Origin: Spirodela intermedia
Taxonomy: Eukaryota; Streptophyta; Magnoliopsida; Alismatales; Araceae
Direction: 5' to 3'
Assembly (NCBI GenBank): GCA_902729315.2
Contig: LR746265.1
Span: forward strand, 3,266,892 to 3,330,891
DNA: 64,000 nt
A program made the position numbers and the translations under genes. Below are positions 44,269 to 57,957 of the stretch, piece after piece. Position 1 is the stretch's first letter, and every line of letters starts with the position of its first letter. Under the pieces are notes generated by a model. It was not told the origin of the DNA. It saw only the letters and a list, made by a program, of their open reading frames with translations, and did not search any database.

Positions 44269-46124
44269 ATGGACAAGCTGCCCAAGTGCGGAGCCAACTA
44301 TGTCCCCCTCTCACCCGTCACCTTCTTGGAGAGGGCCGCCGCCGTTTACTCCGACCGTACCTCCCTGGTGTACGGAGGCACGCGTTTCACCTGGAGGCAG
44401 ACCTACGACCGATGCCGCCGCCTCGCCGCCTCCTTCCGTTCTCTCAACATATCCAAGAACGACGTGGTCAGCCCTGAAGTTCCCTCCCCTCCGTCCGAGC
44501 ATCAGACAAAAGATGTTCATGAACCGCGAAGTTCAACGTCCATCTGCTGATTCTCCTCGTTTTCTTTTTCTGTTGTCAGGTCTCCGTTCTTGCGCCCAAT
44601 GTGCCGGCACTCTACGAGATGCACTTCGCGGTGCCGATGGCTGGCGCCGTGCTGAACACCATCAACACTCGCCTCGACTGCAGGAACGTGGCCAGCATCC
44701 TGATCCACTCCGAGGCCAAGGTCTTCTTCGTGGACTACCAGTTCTCGCGGCTCGCAAGCGACGCCCTCAGATACCTAGCCGAGCGGGGGCCCTCGGACGG
44801 GTCGTCGCTCCCCCTGCTTGTGGTCATTGACGACGTCGACGCCCCTACGGGCATACGCTTGGGAGAGCTGGAGTATGAGCAGCTGGTGGCAGCTGGCGAC
44901 CCGCGCCAGCCGGTGCACTCGCTCGACGACGAGTGGGATCCCATCTCGCTTAATTACACCTCAGGAACGACCTCAGCGCCCAAAGGGGTCGTGTACAGCC
45001 ACCGGGGGGCTTACCTGAGCACCATGAGCCTTCTCTTGCAGTGGGGGGTCGGCTGCGAGCCCGTCTATCTCTGGTCCCTCCCTATGTTCCACTGCAACGG
45101 GTGGACCTTCACCTGGGGCGTCGCCGCCCGTGGGGGAACTAATGTGTGCATCCGCAACACGTGCGCCGCCGATATGTATCGGGCCATCACCGATCACGGG
45201 GTGACTCACATGTGCTGCGCTCCCACGGTGTTTAACATCCTCCTGGAGGCCTCCCCCGACGAGCGGCGCCCCATCACCGCTCCGGTCAGCGTTCTCACCG
45301 GGGGTGCGCCCCCACCGGCGGCGTTGCTTCAGAAAATGGAGCGGGTAGGATTCAACGTCACCCACGCCTACGGCCTCACCGAGGCGACAGGGCCGGCGTT
45401 GGTCTGCGAGTGGCGACACGAGTGGAACCTCCTGACTCAGGGGAAGCAGGCGGAGCTGAAGGCCCGTCAGGGCATCAGCGTCCTCACGCTGGCGGAGGTG
45501 GACGTGAAGGATGCCGTGACAATGGCCAGCGTCTCTCGGGACGGAAAGTCGCAGGGGGAGATCGTCCTCCGCGGGAGCAGCATCATGAAGGGCTACTTGA
45601 AGAATGAGGTCGAAACGTCCAAGGCCTTCAGGGAAGGCTGGTTCTTCACCGGCGACGTTGGGGTTATGCACCCCGATGGGTACGTGGAGGTGAAAGACCG
45701 CTCCAAGGACGTCATCATATCCGGGGGCGAGAACATCAGCAGCGTAGAGGTGGAGTCCGTGCTCTATCGCCACCCGGCGGTGCTGGAAGCCGCCGTGGTG
45801 GCGATGCCGCACCCCAAGTGGGGCGAGACACCTTGCGCCTTCCTCACACTCAAGAAGGGGACTGACAAGGAGAGCGTGGGGGAAAAAGCCATCATCTCCT
45901 ACTGCAGGGAGAACCTCCCACATTTCATGGTTCCCAAGAAGGTGGTGTTCGAAGAGGAGCTCCCTAAGACCAACGGCAAGATCCAGAAGTTTCTCCTCAG
46001 AGATAGAACCAAGACCCTGACGGTCACAGAAACTTGCCACCAGCCGGCTACACCCCGTAGCCAGAAGAGCGACCACCGCCGTGAACGCGTCCAAGAGGAA
46101 GTTCTCGCTATGTCTCGCCTCTGA
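44269..46124 (+). CDS. AAE: Peroxisomal acyl-activating enzyme (AMP-forming carboxylate-CoA ligase, AAE1-like), 2 exons, 580 aa
   Basis: ANL-superfamily enzyme: activates a carboxylate to acyl-AMP with ATP, then transfers it to CoA. Exons 44269-44466 and 44580-46124 join in phase 0 (GTG|GTCAGC ... TGTCAG|GTC). Motifs: P-loop YTSGTTSAPKG (residues 192-202), MFHCNGW, YGLTE (330-334), TGDVG (423-427), KDVIISGGENISSVEVES, and the C-terminal NGKIQK with catalytic Lys533. It ends SRL, a type 1 peroxisomal targeting signal. The order ANYVPLSPVTFLERAA at the N-terminus and the family length place it with Arabidopsis AAE1/AAE11-type short- to medium-chain acyl-CoA ligases, not with 4-coumarate ligases. 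The exact substrate cannot be deduced. All catalytic residues are present. Confidence 0.93.
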
Positions 46125-46368
46125 GGCTCCATCTGCTAGCCATGATGCAAAAAGAGAAAAGGAACACCTTCCCGTGCAAAAATCGTAACGCAGCAGCATC
46201 CACTCCGTCCGCCCTTGTAGTCAATCACTGTTTTCCTGGGTATCTTCTTACAACATATTCGATTCCGTTACCAAAGTCCAACTCGGAGCAAGTCCCCGTA
46301 AAGCTTGACTAGACTAAGTGACGATCTCTGGCCTCTCCCTCTTCTTTTCCCCGTCCAGTTTGTCTGCC

Positions 46369-46374
46369 AATAAA
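46369..46374 (+). terminator. Poly(A) signal of the acyl-activating enzyme gene
   Basis: AATAAA about 245 nt after the stop codon at 46122-46124. Confidence 0.6.
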
Positions 46375-47862
46375 CTGGAACACTACCAGATGCATGGTAT
46401 GGTCAACTTATGTGTGTACCAATACGTCATGGACACAGTTACTTGTCGCTCGTGGTGCGATCGAATCGTTCTGTTTTAAGTGGAATCAATTCGTGCATGC
46501 TAAAGTCGTGCCGTCGTCGTCAGCTGAAGATGGCTCGGCAAGATCGATCACCCATCCAGGTGACTCCACGGCACTGGACCGCCGCTGGATGGTCAGCTTG
46601 CCAAACCAGAGTCCAATGAACCGGCTATCCATCCGTTACTCCCCACTTTCAAAAACCCAATCCACGCAGCTCCTCGTTCATCGATGAGATCCAGAGACGG
46701 AGATGCTGTTCTTCCCCCGGATGGGCGGAATCTACAGCTTGTCACCTTTTGATCTCTGTTAAGGGCAGAACCTAGTTCTTTAAAGCTCCTCCATGGACAG
46801 TCTCTTTAAAACCCTCCCTGTGTTACGAAGCAGCAACCGGTACCCGTGAAGACCGCAGAAGACGATTCCTTGTCCCATACTTTGAACCTCTTCGGGAAAA
46901 CAGGAATACATGCGCCGCCGATCGACGATCCCCTCGTCACTGTGCTTCCTTCTGCAAATCTGCAGATATGGTCTATCAGTGGGCACGACCTACCCATGGA
47001 AACGTAGATGAAGGGAAGCTAATTTCGCCGAAAATACCCCTTAGAAGACACCCTAATGGTCTTTTCCTTTAATATGTAAGATATTTTCCGTGAAGCGACA
47101 ATGGACTATTACTATCTTTGTTCCACTGAAGTCAACAACGATGATCGTTGTCAGAGAAGGTTGAAGGTTGTCGTCGAGGTTTCTGCTGGTGAGTTTCACT
47201 AGGTGCCGACGTGCAATAATAAAACCGAAAGACAGCTTCTTTGCCCCACAGAAGAAAGGGACCACGGATCAACCCTTTCGTCGTCGTCTAAGTTGCAGAA
47301 ATATCCATCAAATACCTACCTGCAGAATCGATCCTCGGACGAGGCATGTTGACCAAGTTGCAGAAATGTCCAAGGAAAGTGGATAGAAAGTATAATAGCT
47401 AATTGCGTCGTTGACCACGTGGATGGTCGCAGATGCGGTAGCGTTCTTACGAGACAGTCCGACTGGAGCCATCGGCCGGTGGTCAAGTCAAATCTACGGC
47501 AGGCATTCGGCTTCCGTCGTAGGCAATACATCGTTCTTCTTCTTCTTCTTCTTCGTGGTCGTTTCCGCCATCTTTCTTAGGGCGGTCTCATGCAGACCTG
47601 ACGGGAGGGAGAACCAGCGTACGGGTCGTTATCCGAAGAAGGTTCCGCGTGGAAAGCGTGTGTGGAAGCCCAGTCCACTCTCAAATGGACCCCAGAGTTG
47701 ACAAATTAATAAGACTTATAGCCGTTTTTCATTAGAAGAGGAGCGACCTAGTTATACAAGGAATCATTTATGGCAGTGATACCGAGCTCATTTTCAACAT
47801 CTTTATGAGATTTGGTACCAACCTAATTTTTCTGGTCTACTGGGCGAGAGCGAGTTGCCCTG
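46375..47862. other. Intergenic DNA upstream of CHR19
   Basis: No supported gene. GTTGAC or GGTCAA (W-box-like) motifs recur between about 47120 and 47700, one joined to an ACGTG core (GTTGACCACGTGG at about 47412). A short TTC repeat lies at 47531-47553. Confidence 0.45.
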
Positions 47863-47979
47863 GACGGGCCTGTTACCATATATGGGCTATAACATGTTTG
47901 AAGGCCCAATAACGAACTTATTGCGCTCATGACTCAGCTTCATCGGTAATTTGAGGAGTAATTTTGGGCTATAAAATAA
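47863..47979 (+). promoter_or_regulatory. CHR19 promoter: site II motifs and TATA box
   Basis: GGGCC/TGGGCT/GGCCCA motifs at about 47865-47970 precede GGCTATAAAATAAG (TATA at about 47970-47977). This would start transcription near 48000, about 185 nt before the ATG at 48186. Site II clusters of this type are typical of plant genes expressed in dividing cells. Confidence 0.5.
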
Positions 47980-48185
47980 GGACGGAAACCCCGGGGGAGA
48001 GTGGAAGAATAAAAAGTGGCGGGTCTCCGTTTTCGCGGCTTCGAACGGCCGTATTTTCAGCGCGCGCGGGTCCCCCGTTGCAGCTTGCTGAGCGCGCTCA
48101 GCTCGATCTCCGCCGGAAAGTCTGGGCTCCAGGCGGCGCCCTCAGGTTTCTAGGGTTCCGATCCGTCGGGTCCCTCTCCGGCGTG

Positions 48186-51100
48186 ATGAAGCGCGTCTTC
48201 GACTGGATATCCGACGACGAGTGGGAGAACCACAGGTTCGGGACTTCTCGGGTGTTCAAAAAGTTGGATTGCCCGCGGCCGCCGATCGAATCCTTTGCTT
48301 ATCAGCCTGGAAAGTGCAAACCGTCGGAGGAGCAGACCGGGGTTTGCTCGGCCGGGAGGGCGTTCAATTTGGAGGAGGAAGAGGAGGAGGAAGCAGCTGT
48401 AGTTCGCCCGGCGCAGGGCGGAGGTCGCGTGCGCCGGTTTGTCGTAGACGAGGACAGTGACGTGGAGGTCTTGCCTGAGGTAGTAGAGATCCGGTCCACG
48501 GGGGAAGACGATGAGGATTTCACCTTCGGTGGGGACGAGGCGGAGGAAGAGGGCGGGGAGTGGGAGGGGGAGGATTTAGTTGGAAAAGCTCTACAGAAGT
48601 GCGGTAAGATATCCGCTGCTCTGCGGCAGGAGCTTTATGGCTCTTCGGTTTCTTCTTGCGAAAGGTACGCCGAGGTAGATGCTTCGGCAGCTAGAATTGT
48701 TACCCAGGTACACATTTCAGTATGGTTGATTGACCTTCATCTTTAAATTTTGAGATCACTGGGGCCATGCATTTTAACCGCGGTTTCCTGTTTTAGGGGG
48801 ACATAGATGCCGCATGTACATGTCTAGCAACGGACTTTGAGCCAGTTCTTAAGCCGTACCAGCTCGTTGGTGTTAACTTTCTTCTCCTACTCTATAGAAA
48901 ACGAATTGGTGGAGGTGCGTAATATTTGCGGGTGTTTTTCTAAATTTACACATCAACTAAAAGAGCTAAAATGGCATGCTGCACTGTGACACCTGTTTCT
49001 AGTTTTTCATCTCTGAACTATTAAACACGTATTGTACTTCTGTTGGGACTCCCGTACACCAAATGTAGACGAATTGGACAAGGGATATTCATCTGTTGAA
49101 GTTCAGGACTGGACTGCTTGCAAACATATGTAACCTCTGTCAGCTCGTTCTGTCTATCAATTGTAGTCCAATTAGACCAGCGATATCCATCTGTAGTAGT
49201 TTTTATTAAAATATGATTTCTCTCAAGAAGATTTCTCAGATTGTTTCAATCCAATTGCCCATATCATCCTAATTAAAGTAGTCACCTAGGGGCAGTAGCA
49301 GGCTTGTCTTGCTTATGGATATACTGGCCCCTCTTGGGACTTCGTCTTATGCGTCCAGGGTGTGGTACAATGCACAAGGTGGAGACGTAGAACAGGAAGA
49401 AAGTTACAAAGCTATAAAACCTGTTACGGGTTTCTGATCTTTACTTTGTTAATTTTTTTTGAAATGACAATTTACTGCTGCTTGCTCATCTATGAGAGGT
49501 TTTTAGGAGTGTCGGAGACGAAAAAGTCACCTGTAATTCTTAGCTTTGTTAATCCCACAAGAGACGAAGTCCAAAGACTTAACGCTGGAAAGTTTTGACA
49601 GGACTGTAGTACAAATGGTGGTAGTTATTTTTATCAAGGCAGAAAGTCTGATTCCATCGTGTACTGTGACATCTGAAGCAACACATTCGTATAGAACAGA
49701 GTTCTCCTGGTCCTTAGAGACAGAGCTGTGGAGGATTATATATTTAGTATTTAAACATTTAATAATATCAGTGTCTCTCAAGTTTTTGCAGTTATTTTGA
49801 GAGATGTGAATATGAGATAGTTCTATACCGCGCTTATCCTTAATATTGCAAGGGTTTGGGTCTATTACGAACCACAAACCGTCTATATTCTATCAATTTT
49901 TTCTCATTCATCCCGTCATTGTCAGCTTCTTATGTTGTGTTTACGTGCAGCCATCTTGGCAGACGAAATGGGCCTGGGTAAAACTGTGCAGGTAGGCAAT
50001 TTCTTTCTTTTCATTTATGGGAATTTAAGTCTTTCTAATATCTCTGCTTCTCCCCCAGGCTGTGACATACTTAAATCTGCTAAAACACTTGGACAACGAT
50101 CCTGGACCCCACCTTATCGTTTGCCCAGCTTCTCTTCTAGAAAACTGGGAGAGAGAACTTAAAAAGTGGTGCCCCTCATTTTCTATCATCTTATTTCACG
50201 GTGCTGGGAGAACAGCGTATTCAAAGGAATTAAATTCACTAGGCAAGGCTGGCCTATCTCCTCCTTTCAATGTTCTTGTAACATGTTATTCACTATTCGA
50301 GCGACGCATGTACGTGAGTTTATATATCTTTTTCTTACTTGTTTCAGGATTTCTCTTGTTCCACTGAAATCTTATAATTATGTTCCAGCGTTATATTTAC
50401 TTTTCACTCCATGCAGTGGGCCCCAGAAAGATGATCGTAAGGTGTTGAAGCACTGGCAATGGGGTTGTGTGCTTATGGATGAAGCTCATGCCCTGAAAGA
50501 TAAATCTAGCTATCGTTGGAAAAGCCTGATGTCTATCGCGAAAACCGCACGCCAACGCTTGATGCTGACAGGAACACCACTTCAAAATGATTTATATGTA
50601 AATCTATGAACTATTGTCTTGCATTAGTTGCTTACTTTACAAGTGTCAGCCCGCAAACATTTTTCTTAAATTATTTGTCATTTCTCATGAGAAGCATTGC
50701 TATCAATTATGGACTGTTAAGACAATACTGGTCATTATTTTTTTTCGCAGGTAATATTTTCGCGTTAATTAAATTTCTTTAAGGTACGAAATGAGCTTTT
50801 ATCAATCAAAATGGATCTGATGTGGACGAGGGCTTGCAGAACTCGTGCTTTTCATTTCTCAATTCTTAGACAGCAATATAGTTTCGTTGGAAGTAGAAGA
50901 AAAATGGAAGAATCATTATATATATGGCGGGAAGGACACCGTTGAGGTTTGTGGAACATTAGAGGACCTCAACGTAGAAGTGATGTCAGGATGTGCTAGA
51001 ATATTTTATCTCTTGCAAGGAACAGTCGGCAATATTTTCTGCTGCAGCAAAGTATTGGAGAAGTGGATTCTGTTATTCTGCCACATTGAAATATTTCCGA

Positions 51101-54100
51101 TTTTACGACTGTAAATATTTACTGGTTAGGATGGGTGTCAATTGAGATGATTATTCAACCTTTATCCTGGCATCCTTGTACGATACGTGAACCTGGGTTT
51201 TGTGGACTTAGGCCACATTGTATGTGTTTCATTTTTACTGAAGTGTGTATTAGGGTCCATAAATTGCTCTGGTGGTATCAGGAAAAAAATTGGTTGGATA
51301 TTTCTTCTATAATCAGTTCATCTTCCTCGAATTGCCAATTCGTCATCTTTGGTGTGTATTGAAAAATGTTTTCATACGAATGTGGGAGAGAACTTGAATG
51401 GGCCATTTGTTGTGTCCTCAAAGCCACTTAGTTTTTAGCATTTGCCATCTGGTCATGACAAAATGAAATCAAAGTGTGTTTACCTCTGTAAAAAGGAAAA
51501 TGACCATTTGCTGATATCTTTCCTATTGTAGATACAAAGATGGGATTTATTATAGATTTCTCAATTAATACATTCCATAGAGCATATAGAGCTAGACATC
51601 ACCCTGGGGATGCGGCAAGGGTTTGGCTACGTGGTATGACTGTATGTAGTAAGTGCTGTTATAAGCTGATCATACATTGGAGTCAGCATATGCATACAAG
51701 CTTATCTTCGTTGCACAGTTCTGTTCCAATTTTTTTTCACAAACCGGTCTGTTGTATTCGTTTTGATATTTTTTTGGTTGCTACTGCGCTATTCATTGAT
51801 ATGTGACATTTCATTGCAGGAGTTATGGTCTTTGCTGGAGTTCATGATGCCTGACATTTTTGCAAATGATGACGCTGATCTAAAAAAGCGATTAAATGCA
51901 GAAGACAATGATCTAATTGCCCGTATTAAATCTATTATGGGGCCCTTTGTGTTGAGGCGCTTAAAATCTGATGTTATGCAGCAACTCTCACCAAAAATAC
52001 AACAGGTGGGTCCAATCTTCAACTCTAAATCATCTTCTTTACTTCCAGGATAACTTGTAAAGAGAGCCCGCAGTCTTGTTCAACGCTTTACAGTTTTTAG
52101 GCTATTTTAAAATGGCTAATTTAGATGTTTCAGGTTGAATACGTCTACATGGTTGCTGACCAGAGTGAGTGTTATAATGAAGCAATATGTGAATACCGTG
52201 CAGCAACCCAGGCTCGAGCAAATAAGTTCCCCAGCGGTACTACGAATAATAACATTGCCCCTCTTCCCAACCGCCAGATATCAAACTATTTCATGCAGTT
52301 TCGCAAGGTAAAATTGTGCCTGTTGGAGAAAACTTTCTTCCTGTTTTCATGTTATGGTTTCTTTTCTGGTTCTCAGAAATTTATTTTTCAATGGTGGCTT
52401 CTATTTTTCATTTTGAGGTCGTAATTATCTGCCAGATTGCAAACCATCCATTACTGCTGAGGCGTGTGTACAAAGATGAGGATGTTGTTCGTGTTGCAAA
52501 AAAGCTATACCCAAGGGGGGTTTTTGGTTTCGAATGCAGTTTGGAAAAAGTAATTAAAGAGATCATGAATTACAATGACTATGAGATCCATCAGGTAACG
52601 TATGATGCTAAGCTTTCCCTTTTGTGCAAATAACTTTTTGCTAGTTTCATTATATACCATGAGGAGGATCCTTCGCTGTGCCTGGAATTGTCTTGCCTGG
52701 AAAGTCTGTCGAGATCCTGTTCAGTTTATTGCTATAAGAGACATGGATTTGTTCTTGTTCTCCTGATTATTTCCGGGATTTGCCCAGCCAGGTAAAAGGG
52801 TGGTAGAAGAGGAAAAGGAGAAGAAAGACGTGGGAAAATATAAATCTGTCTGTTTTCTTTTTCTTTTTTTCTGTGGAGAGGAAGGAACAAAGGAACAGAA
52901 GGCTGTTCATGTCCATAAATGACGAAAAAGGAGAAAAAACTTGATAGTGAGGATGTAATGGGAGGTGCAACGGTTGGATGAAGATGTGACATCGTACGAG
53001 GTGAAAATTTACAGTTCCTTGAGCGCTGATAAAAATGATCATTAATTCCTTTTTTATTAATCTATAAATACTGTTTTCCTAACAACTGGTTCGCATGCAC
53101 CTGGATCAAGCCAAATTGATTGGGATTACCGATTCCAATCTGGGTTGGATCAGTTCAGCTTCATCTGGTTGGCAAAATCCATAGACCACGAAGCCACAAG
53201 TCTATTCTTTGATTGATCTGATGTTTGGCTTTGGTTGATCTTCTTTGAAGGAGTTCCTTTGCATGGGATAGAATTTATGAGAAAAGCGGAATGGTTGTTG
53301 TAGATAGTCATTAGAGTTACTATTTAGGATGCATGATGCATGTCTGTTTATGAGAGGAAATCGTCTTATACCATGCGTTTTAGACTGTTGTGATTGTAAA
53401 TCTTAGTAAATTATATTCAACATTTTTTTTATCTCTTTTGATATTCTTTACCGTATTCATGTTCGTTAAATACATGATCTCTTCTCACTACAAAGACCAT
53501 CATGCAGAATGTCCAAAACATTAGCCTTTTGCTTGGGTATAATTCTCGCCATTGGTATGAATCGATTTTAGACATTAATATGCTCTGTTGGTATGTTTTG
53601 TGTGGATCCTTTCTCTACACTACAAAAACTAGCGTGGTCCACATGAATGGCAACCCAAGTTTCGTATGAGCCGCTTATCTTGATGAAAGACTATCCAATC
53701 CATTATGTTATAATGCAGTGTATAATGCTGCTGTTACTCGACTAACCATCAGAACAAGCAAAAACAAAGTTGCCATTAATGTGGGGATATAGTCATACCG
53801 AGTGAGGTTCTATTACATCCATATGACACACTATTTTGAACTATTAGTTATAGGTTTTCAACATTGTCAGTTCCGCTTTTCGTTTTGAAATGATCATGTG
53901 CAACTCAATGTGTCCTTTCACTTCGGAACTTCAAACTGAGCTCTAATAAGTTTAGAAAATTTATCAAAACCAACATGTTTTAGGCACGTTATATTTTCTG
54001 ATGATACATCTCATTAAAGTTTATTTCATGAAATGAGAAAAAGACATGAAGAGAAACAAGGTATCCTTGATGTGTATGAGATGCCAAATTTGGCATCAAT

Positions 54101-57100
54101 CTTGACCGATTAAATTTTGAAATAGACAATTGATGGGGAGAAGGTTTACTGGGTAGGTAGGATGATATGTTAAGTATGCGCCAAGTAGATTCCTATCTGT
54201 CGACACTGTTTTTATCATTATTTTGTGTGTCAGCAGCATGTGCCTTGGTCATCTTTAACTCATCATTTTTTTCAGAGTTGTATGTATATATATTTATTTA
54301 TCATTTCGTATAAGAGACTTTGAAAATGTTATGTTGAATGGTCTGCTCAAAGGGCCTAGCATATCGATCTAAATGTTGAATGGTGTCTTATTAAAGTTAT
54401 TAATGGTGTATAAAATTGTATAAAATGATAGTTCTAGTGAAGATATGTTGTGAAGAGGGCAAACTTCTAAAATCCATTGTCGAGGGAAAACTCTAGTGGA
54501 ACTTCTATACAAATCAGTTTTTTGAACAATCTTCTCTTTCACACGGAAAGTGAACAGTGCTGATCTTTCGTGAAAGGTGGATTTCTTGGACCATGTGCAT
54601 TGGTGCAATTTATTCTTACGCAAATAAGTTAAAATATTCTTCAAAGTGTGACCCTCACTGATAAAATAGACCAGGCTCTTGTTTCATTGGGAAGTGGTTA
54701 CTGGGACCATTTATTATTGTCGAATTTTACTATCTTTGCAACCAGTTCACTCTGTGTTTACGCATTGACAACTGTGAATTTTCCATGGGATTGTAAAATG
54801 ATTGATAGCTTTTGTGGCAGAACATTGTATCCTTTTTTTTCTTAGATTATTATTGAATAATGGGAAAAGTACTTGCTTATTTTTTTCATTTTTATCAAAA
54901 AATAAATACACCTCTTCCTCCACGTGAATTGCAGCTTTTAATTTCTTATGGTGGCATTGGTGTAGAAGGAGCTCTTTCAGATATACATGTTCTTGGCTCG
55001 GCAAAATGCCAGGTATAGTTTTCTATTCATGCATATGATATCATGTTTCTGTTTTCATGATTATATTGGTGTGAAGACTGATTACCCTTTATTTTAATCT
55101 CCTTATTTATTTTATTTCATTTTTTCAAGGCGTTAACCAAACTTCTCCCTTCACTAAAAATGAACGGGCATAGAGTTCTCATTTTTAGCCAGTGGACATC
55201 AATGCTTGATATTTTAGAATGGACTTTGGATGTTATAGGAGTCACGTATAGTCGTCTCGATGGCAGGTAAAGATTATAATCCCCTGATCTGTAATCCTTT
55301 GATGCTGTGATGCTTAGAGTTTGCATTTTACGATTTTACTCTGCTTCGCAGCACCCAGGTTTCAGAGAGACAATCATTGGTAGACACGTTCAACAATGAT
55401 CCTTCTATCTTTGCATGCTTACTCTCTACTAGAGCTGGAGGACAAGGTCTGAACTTGATTGGAGCTGACACTGTAATCATACATGACATGGATTTTAATC
55501 CGCAAATAGATAGACAGGCTGAAGACCGCTGTCATCGTATAGGCCAAAGAAAGCCGGTCACTATTTACAGGTACAGAGTTATCTCCTCATAGCTTTGTAC
55601 GTTTAAGTGTTACATCAGAATGGGAATAAAGAAAATGTTAAGAAGCGATTAATTATCATCTAAAAGAAGAACGGAAACGCCTGAAGAATGTATCGGAACA
55701 GTAGTCTTATGCCATTTCGTTCTATTTGGTTCTTGCCCAGCGTAGCCATCACAATTTAATAATATCTTTGGTGTTACATTTTTTTAAGTTCGTGCTGATT
55801 TTAGAAGGCACTTTATCAGGGAATAATGATATACTAATTGTCAAGCTTCATTCATACTTTTTTGGGTTTGCGAAGCCAACTGCTCCATTAGAAATACAGA
55901 AGCTCTCATTTGAACCTGTTTCTTTCATTTATGTCAACTGCCATCAAAACGCACTGAAGAGAACCTATTTTCTTCCTTATCAACTTCTAATATTCCCAGA
56001 CATCAAACTCAGTGTTCATGGGCCGTGCTTGAGCGAGGATAAGTCTTATTTCTGCCAAGGTAATGCAGATAGGAGAGCCATGCACAAGGGGTCAAAGGCT
56101 TATAAATTGAATCTTAGTTGTGATAAATTTTGAAGTGAGAGTGCTACCTATTAAGTGATAGTTGATTCCTAACAAGGGAATTCGTTTGTTTAGTTATATC
56201 TCTTAACCTTTATGAGAAAAGGCTTGGGTGCTTGCATTGGGCAGAGTGATCCATCAGTCATCAAATATTTAGAAAGGGTAGGTGCCTGCATTGATAAAAT
56301 GTAATTTACGATCTACAGTCAATCCTTCCTCATGCATTAGGCCAGATATTGGACACGTGCAGTGTATAGGCCTCCGAATGAAAGCTTTGTTTTAAAAGGG
56401 CTGAACACTCAGTGTGAAGAGTCCAACCATACTTTTTACGCCTTTTGGAATGTGACTTGCATGAAAAAATGCAGTGTGCTAAATGTTAATTTTAGTTATG
56501 TTACGATTTTTTATTTAGCAGGAAATCGAATTTCTTGGAGTCTTTTTATCAATTATGAATGACGGAAAATGATTTTTAGTAACTATATTTCGAGCTAGTT
56601 TTGGGATCGACAGAGATTTGGTCTCATGCTTTCTTTCTTTACGTTTAAAATTATGTTAACTTATATCTTCAATTTTATTTATGATAGAATGATACTTTCC
56701 TTGCTTTCTTGGCTCTGATTTTAAATTATGTTCGTGATGACTTCATTATGTCCTAGATCCGACTTCTGGACTTACGTGGTGCGGTGTTTGCCCTCGCATT
56801 TATACCTTTTTTCTTCTATTTTTCGTATTTCATTGAACTTCCCATCTATTAGTTTCTTTGCAAGCACATCATGAGAGAGATAAGGCTCAATTTTCCGCCT
56901 CAAAACTAGAAGATCTGTGGGACAGCAGAAGATTGTATTATTATTTACACTATTCCCGTATTAGCTACTCAAAGAACAAAATCGTGACTATAAATGTAGC
57001 ATATTTACTCCACATCCGATTGGTTCTGAAGTAAATGGGTCAATGCACATGCAACATAATATAAGAGTCGATGGTTGCCTGTTACCTGCACTTCAGTTGT

Positions 57101-57645
57101 TTTGTCCGCGTGACAGAGCCTAAAACTTGGCTCACACGTGCAGGGGTGTGCTAGGAATAATATTGTGCTGGATATTGCAAAACCTATGCCTATAATTATA
57201 AAGATAAGCCTACTCCAATGGTTTTCAATTTATTTTTAATTGGATGACCTGATAATTTAGACAGCATATTAGGACCAAGGGTTGGAATTGACCTGCATAC
57301 CACTCCATCTGTCTACGTTGCTAAGCCCAAAAGCCACGCGTATACGTAAGAGGGCATATCGGGTTTAATAAAGCCCGATACAAGTTGACCGGTTTTGTTC
57401 TCAGAACCGATGATGGTTTTTTTCTTTGCTCAGTTCTTGATCTAGAACTCATAGATCATAGATTTTTGATATAAATTTGTAGGTTGGTTACTAAGGGAAC
57501 GGTTGATGAAAACATCTATGAGATTGCCAAGCGGAAGCTCGTCCTGGATGCTGCAGTTCTAGAATCTGCTACGGATCTGGGCAATGAGAATGTCGCACCT
57601 GAGAAGACTATGGGGGAGATCTTGTCCGCTCTCCTGCTTGTTTAA
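48186..57645 (+). CDS. CHR19: SNF2-family chromatin remodeler CHR19 (ETL1/SMARCAD1 type), 12 exons, 742 aa
   Basis: Nuclear DNA-dependent ATPase. Exons: 48186-48707, 48797-48914, 49951-49991, 50059-50309, 50417-50597, 51820-52005, 52134-52307, 52436-52594, 54935-55012, 55130-55266, 55352-55570, 57483-57645; 2229 nt in frame, all GT-AG. Starts [14 protein letters not shown], then an acidic Glu/Asp-rich N-terminus. SNF2 N-lobe: [15 protein letters not shown], Walker A DEMGLGKT (residues 218-225), [23 protein letters not shown] at 332-335, and [11 protein letters not shown]-lobe: [31 protein letters not shown] and [11 protein letters not shown]. Ends [14 protein letters not shown]. Length and every block match Arabidopsis CHR19 closely. 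SMARCAD1 homologues act in heterochromatin maintenance and DNA-end resection. Introns 8 (2.3 kb) and 11 (1.9 kb) are long and hold no other gene that I can see. Confidence 0.95.
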
Positions 57646-57935
57646 GATGATGGGCTTTTACACTACAAGTGAGAAAGTTTTGGATCCTGATTATTTTGTT
57701 CATTGTATTATTCTGTCATTTTTTGGCGCAAGGGCAGATGCATATAAGGGTACAGAACACTATTCCTCGTAGTTGAATTCCCTATGGATTTCTTCTCTTT
57801 TTTACAGTAAGTCCTTACAATGTCGATGTTATCTTGCCTTTTGCCAGGTACTGGAGGGAATGACCTACTCTCCAAGTGATCTGAAAGTGTAAACAGCTTC
57901 AATCTCTTCTCTCAGTAGTCTTTTCTTCTTTCTAT

Positions 57936-57957
57936 CATCCATCCATCCATCCATCCA
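57936..57957. repeat. (ATCC)n tetranucleotide repeat
   Basis: About five ATCC units downstream of CHR19. Confidence 0.9.

Noticed and set aside
44973-46199. 408-codon minus-strand ORF over the acyl-activating enzyme
   Set aside because: Antisense shadow of a GC-rich, fully conserved coding exon.
47964-48185. Possible N-terminal extension of CHR19
   Set aside because: The frame is open upstream of 48186 but contains no ATG and overlaps the TATA box; MKRVFDWIS aligns with the family start.
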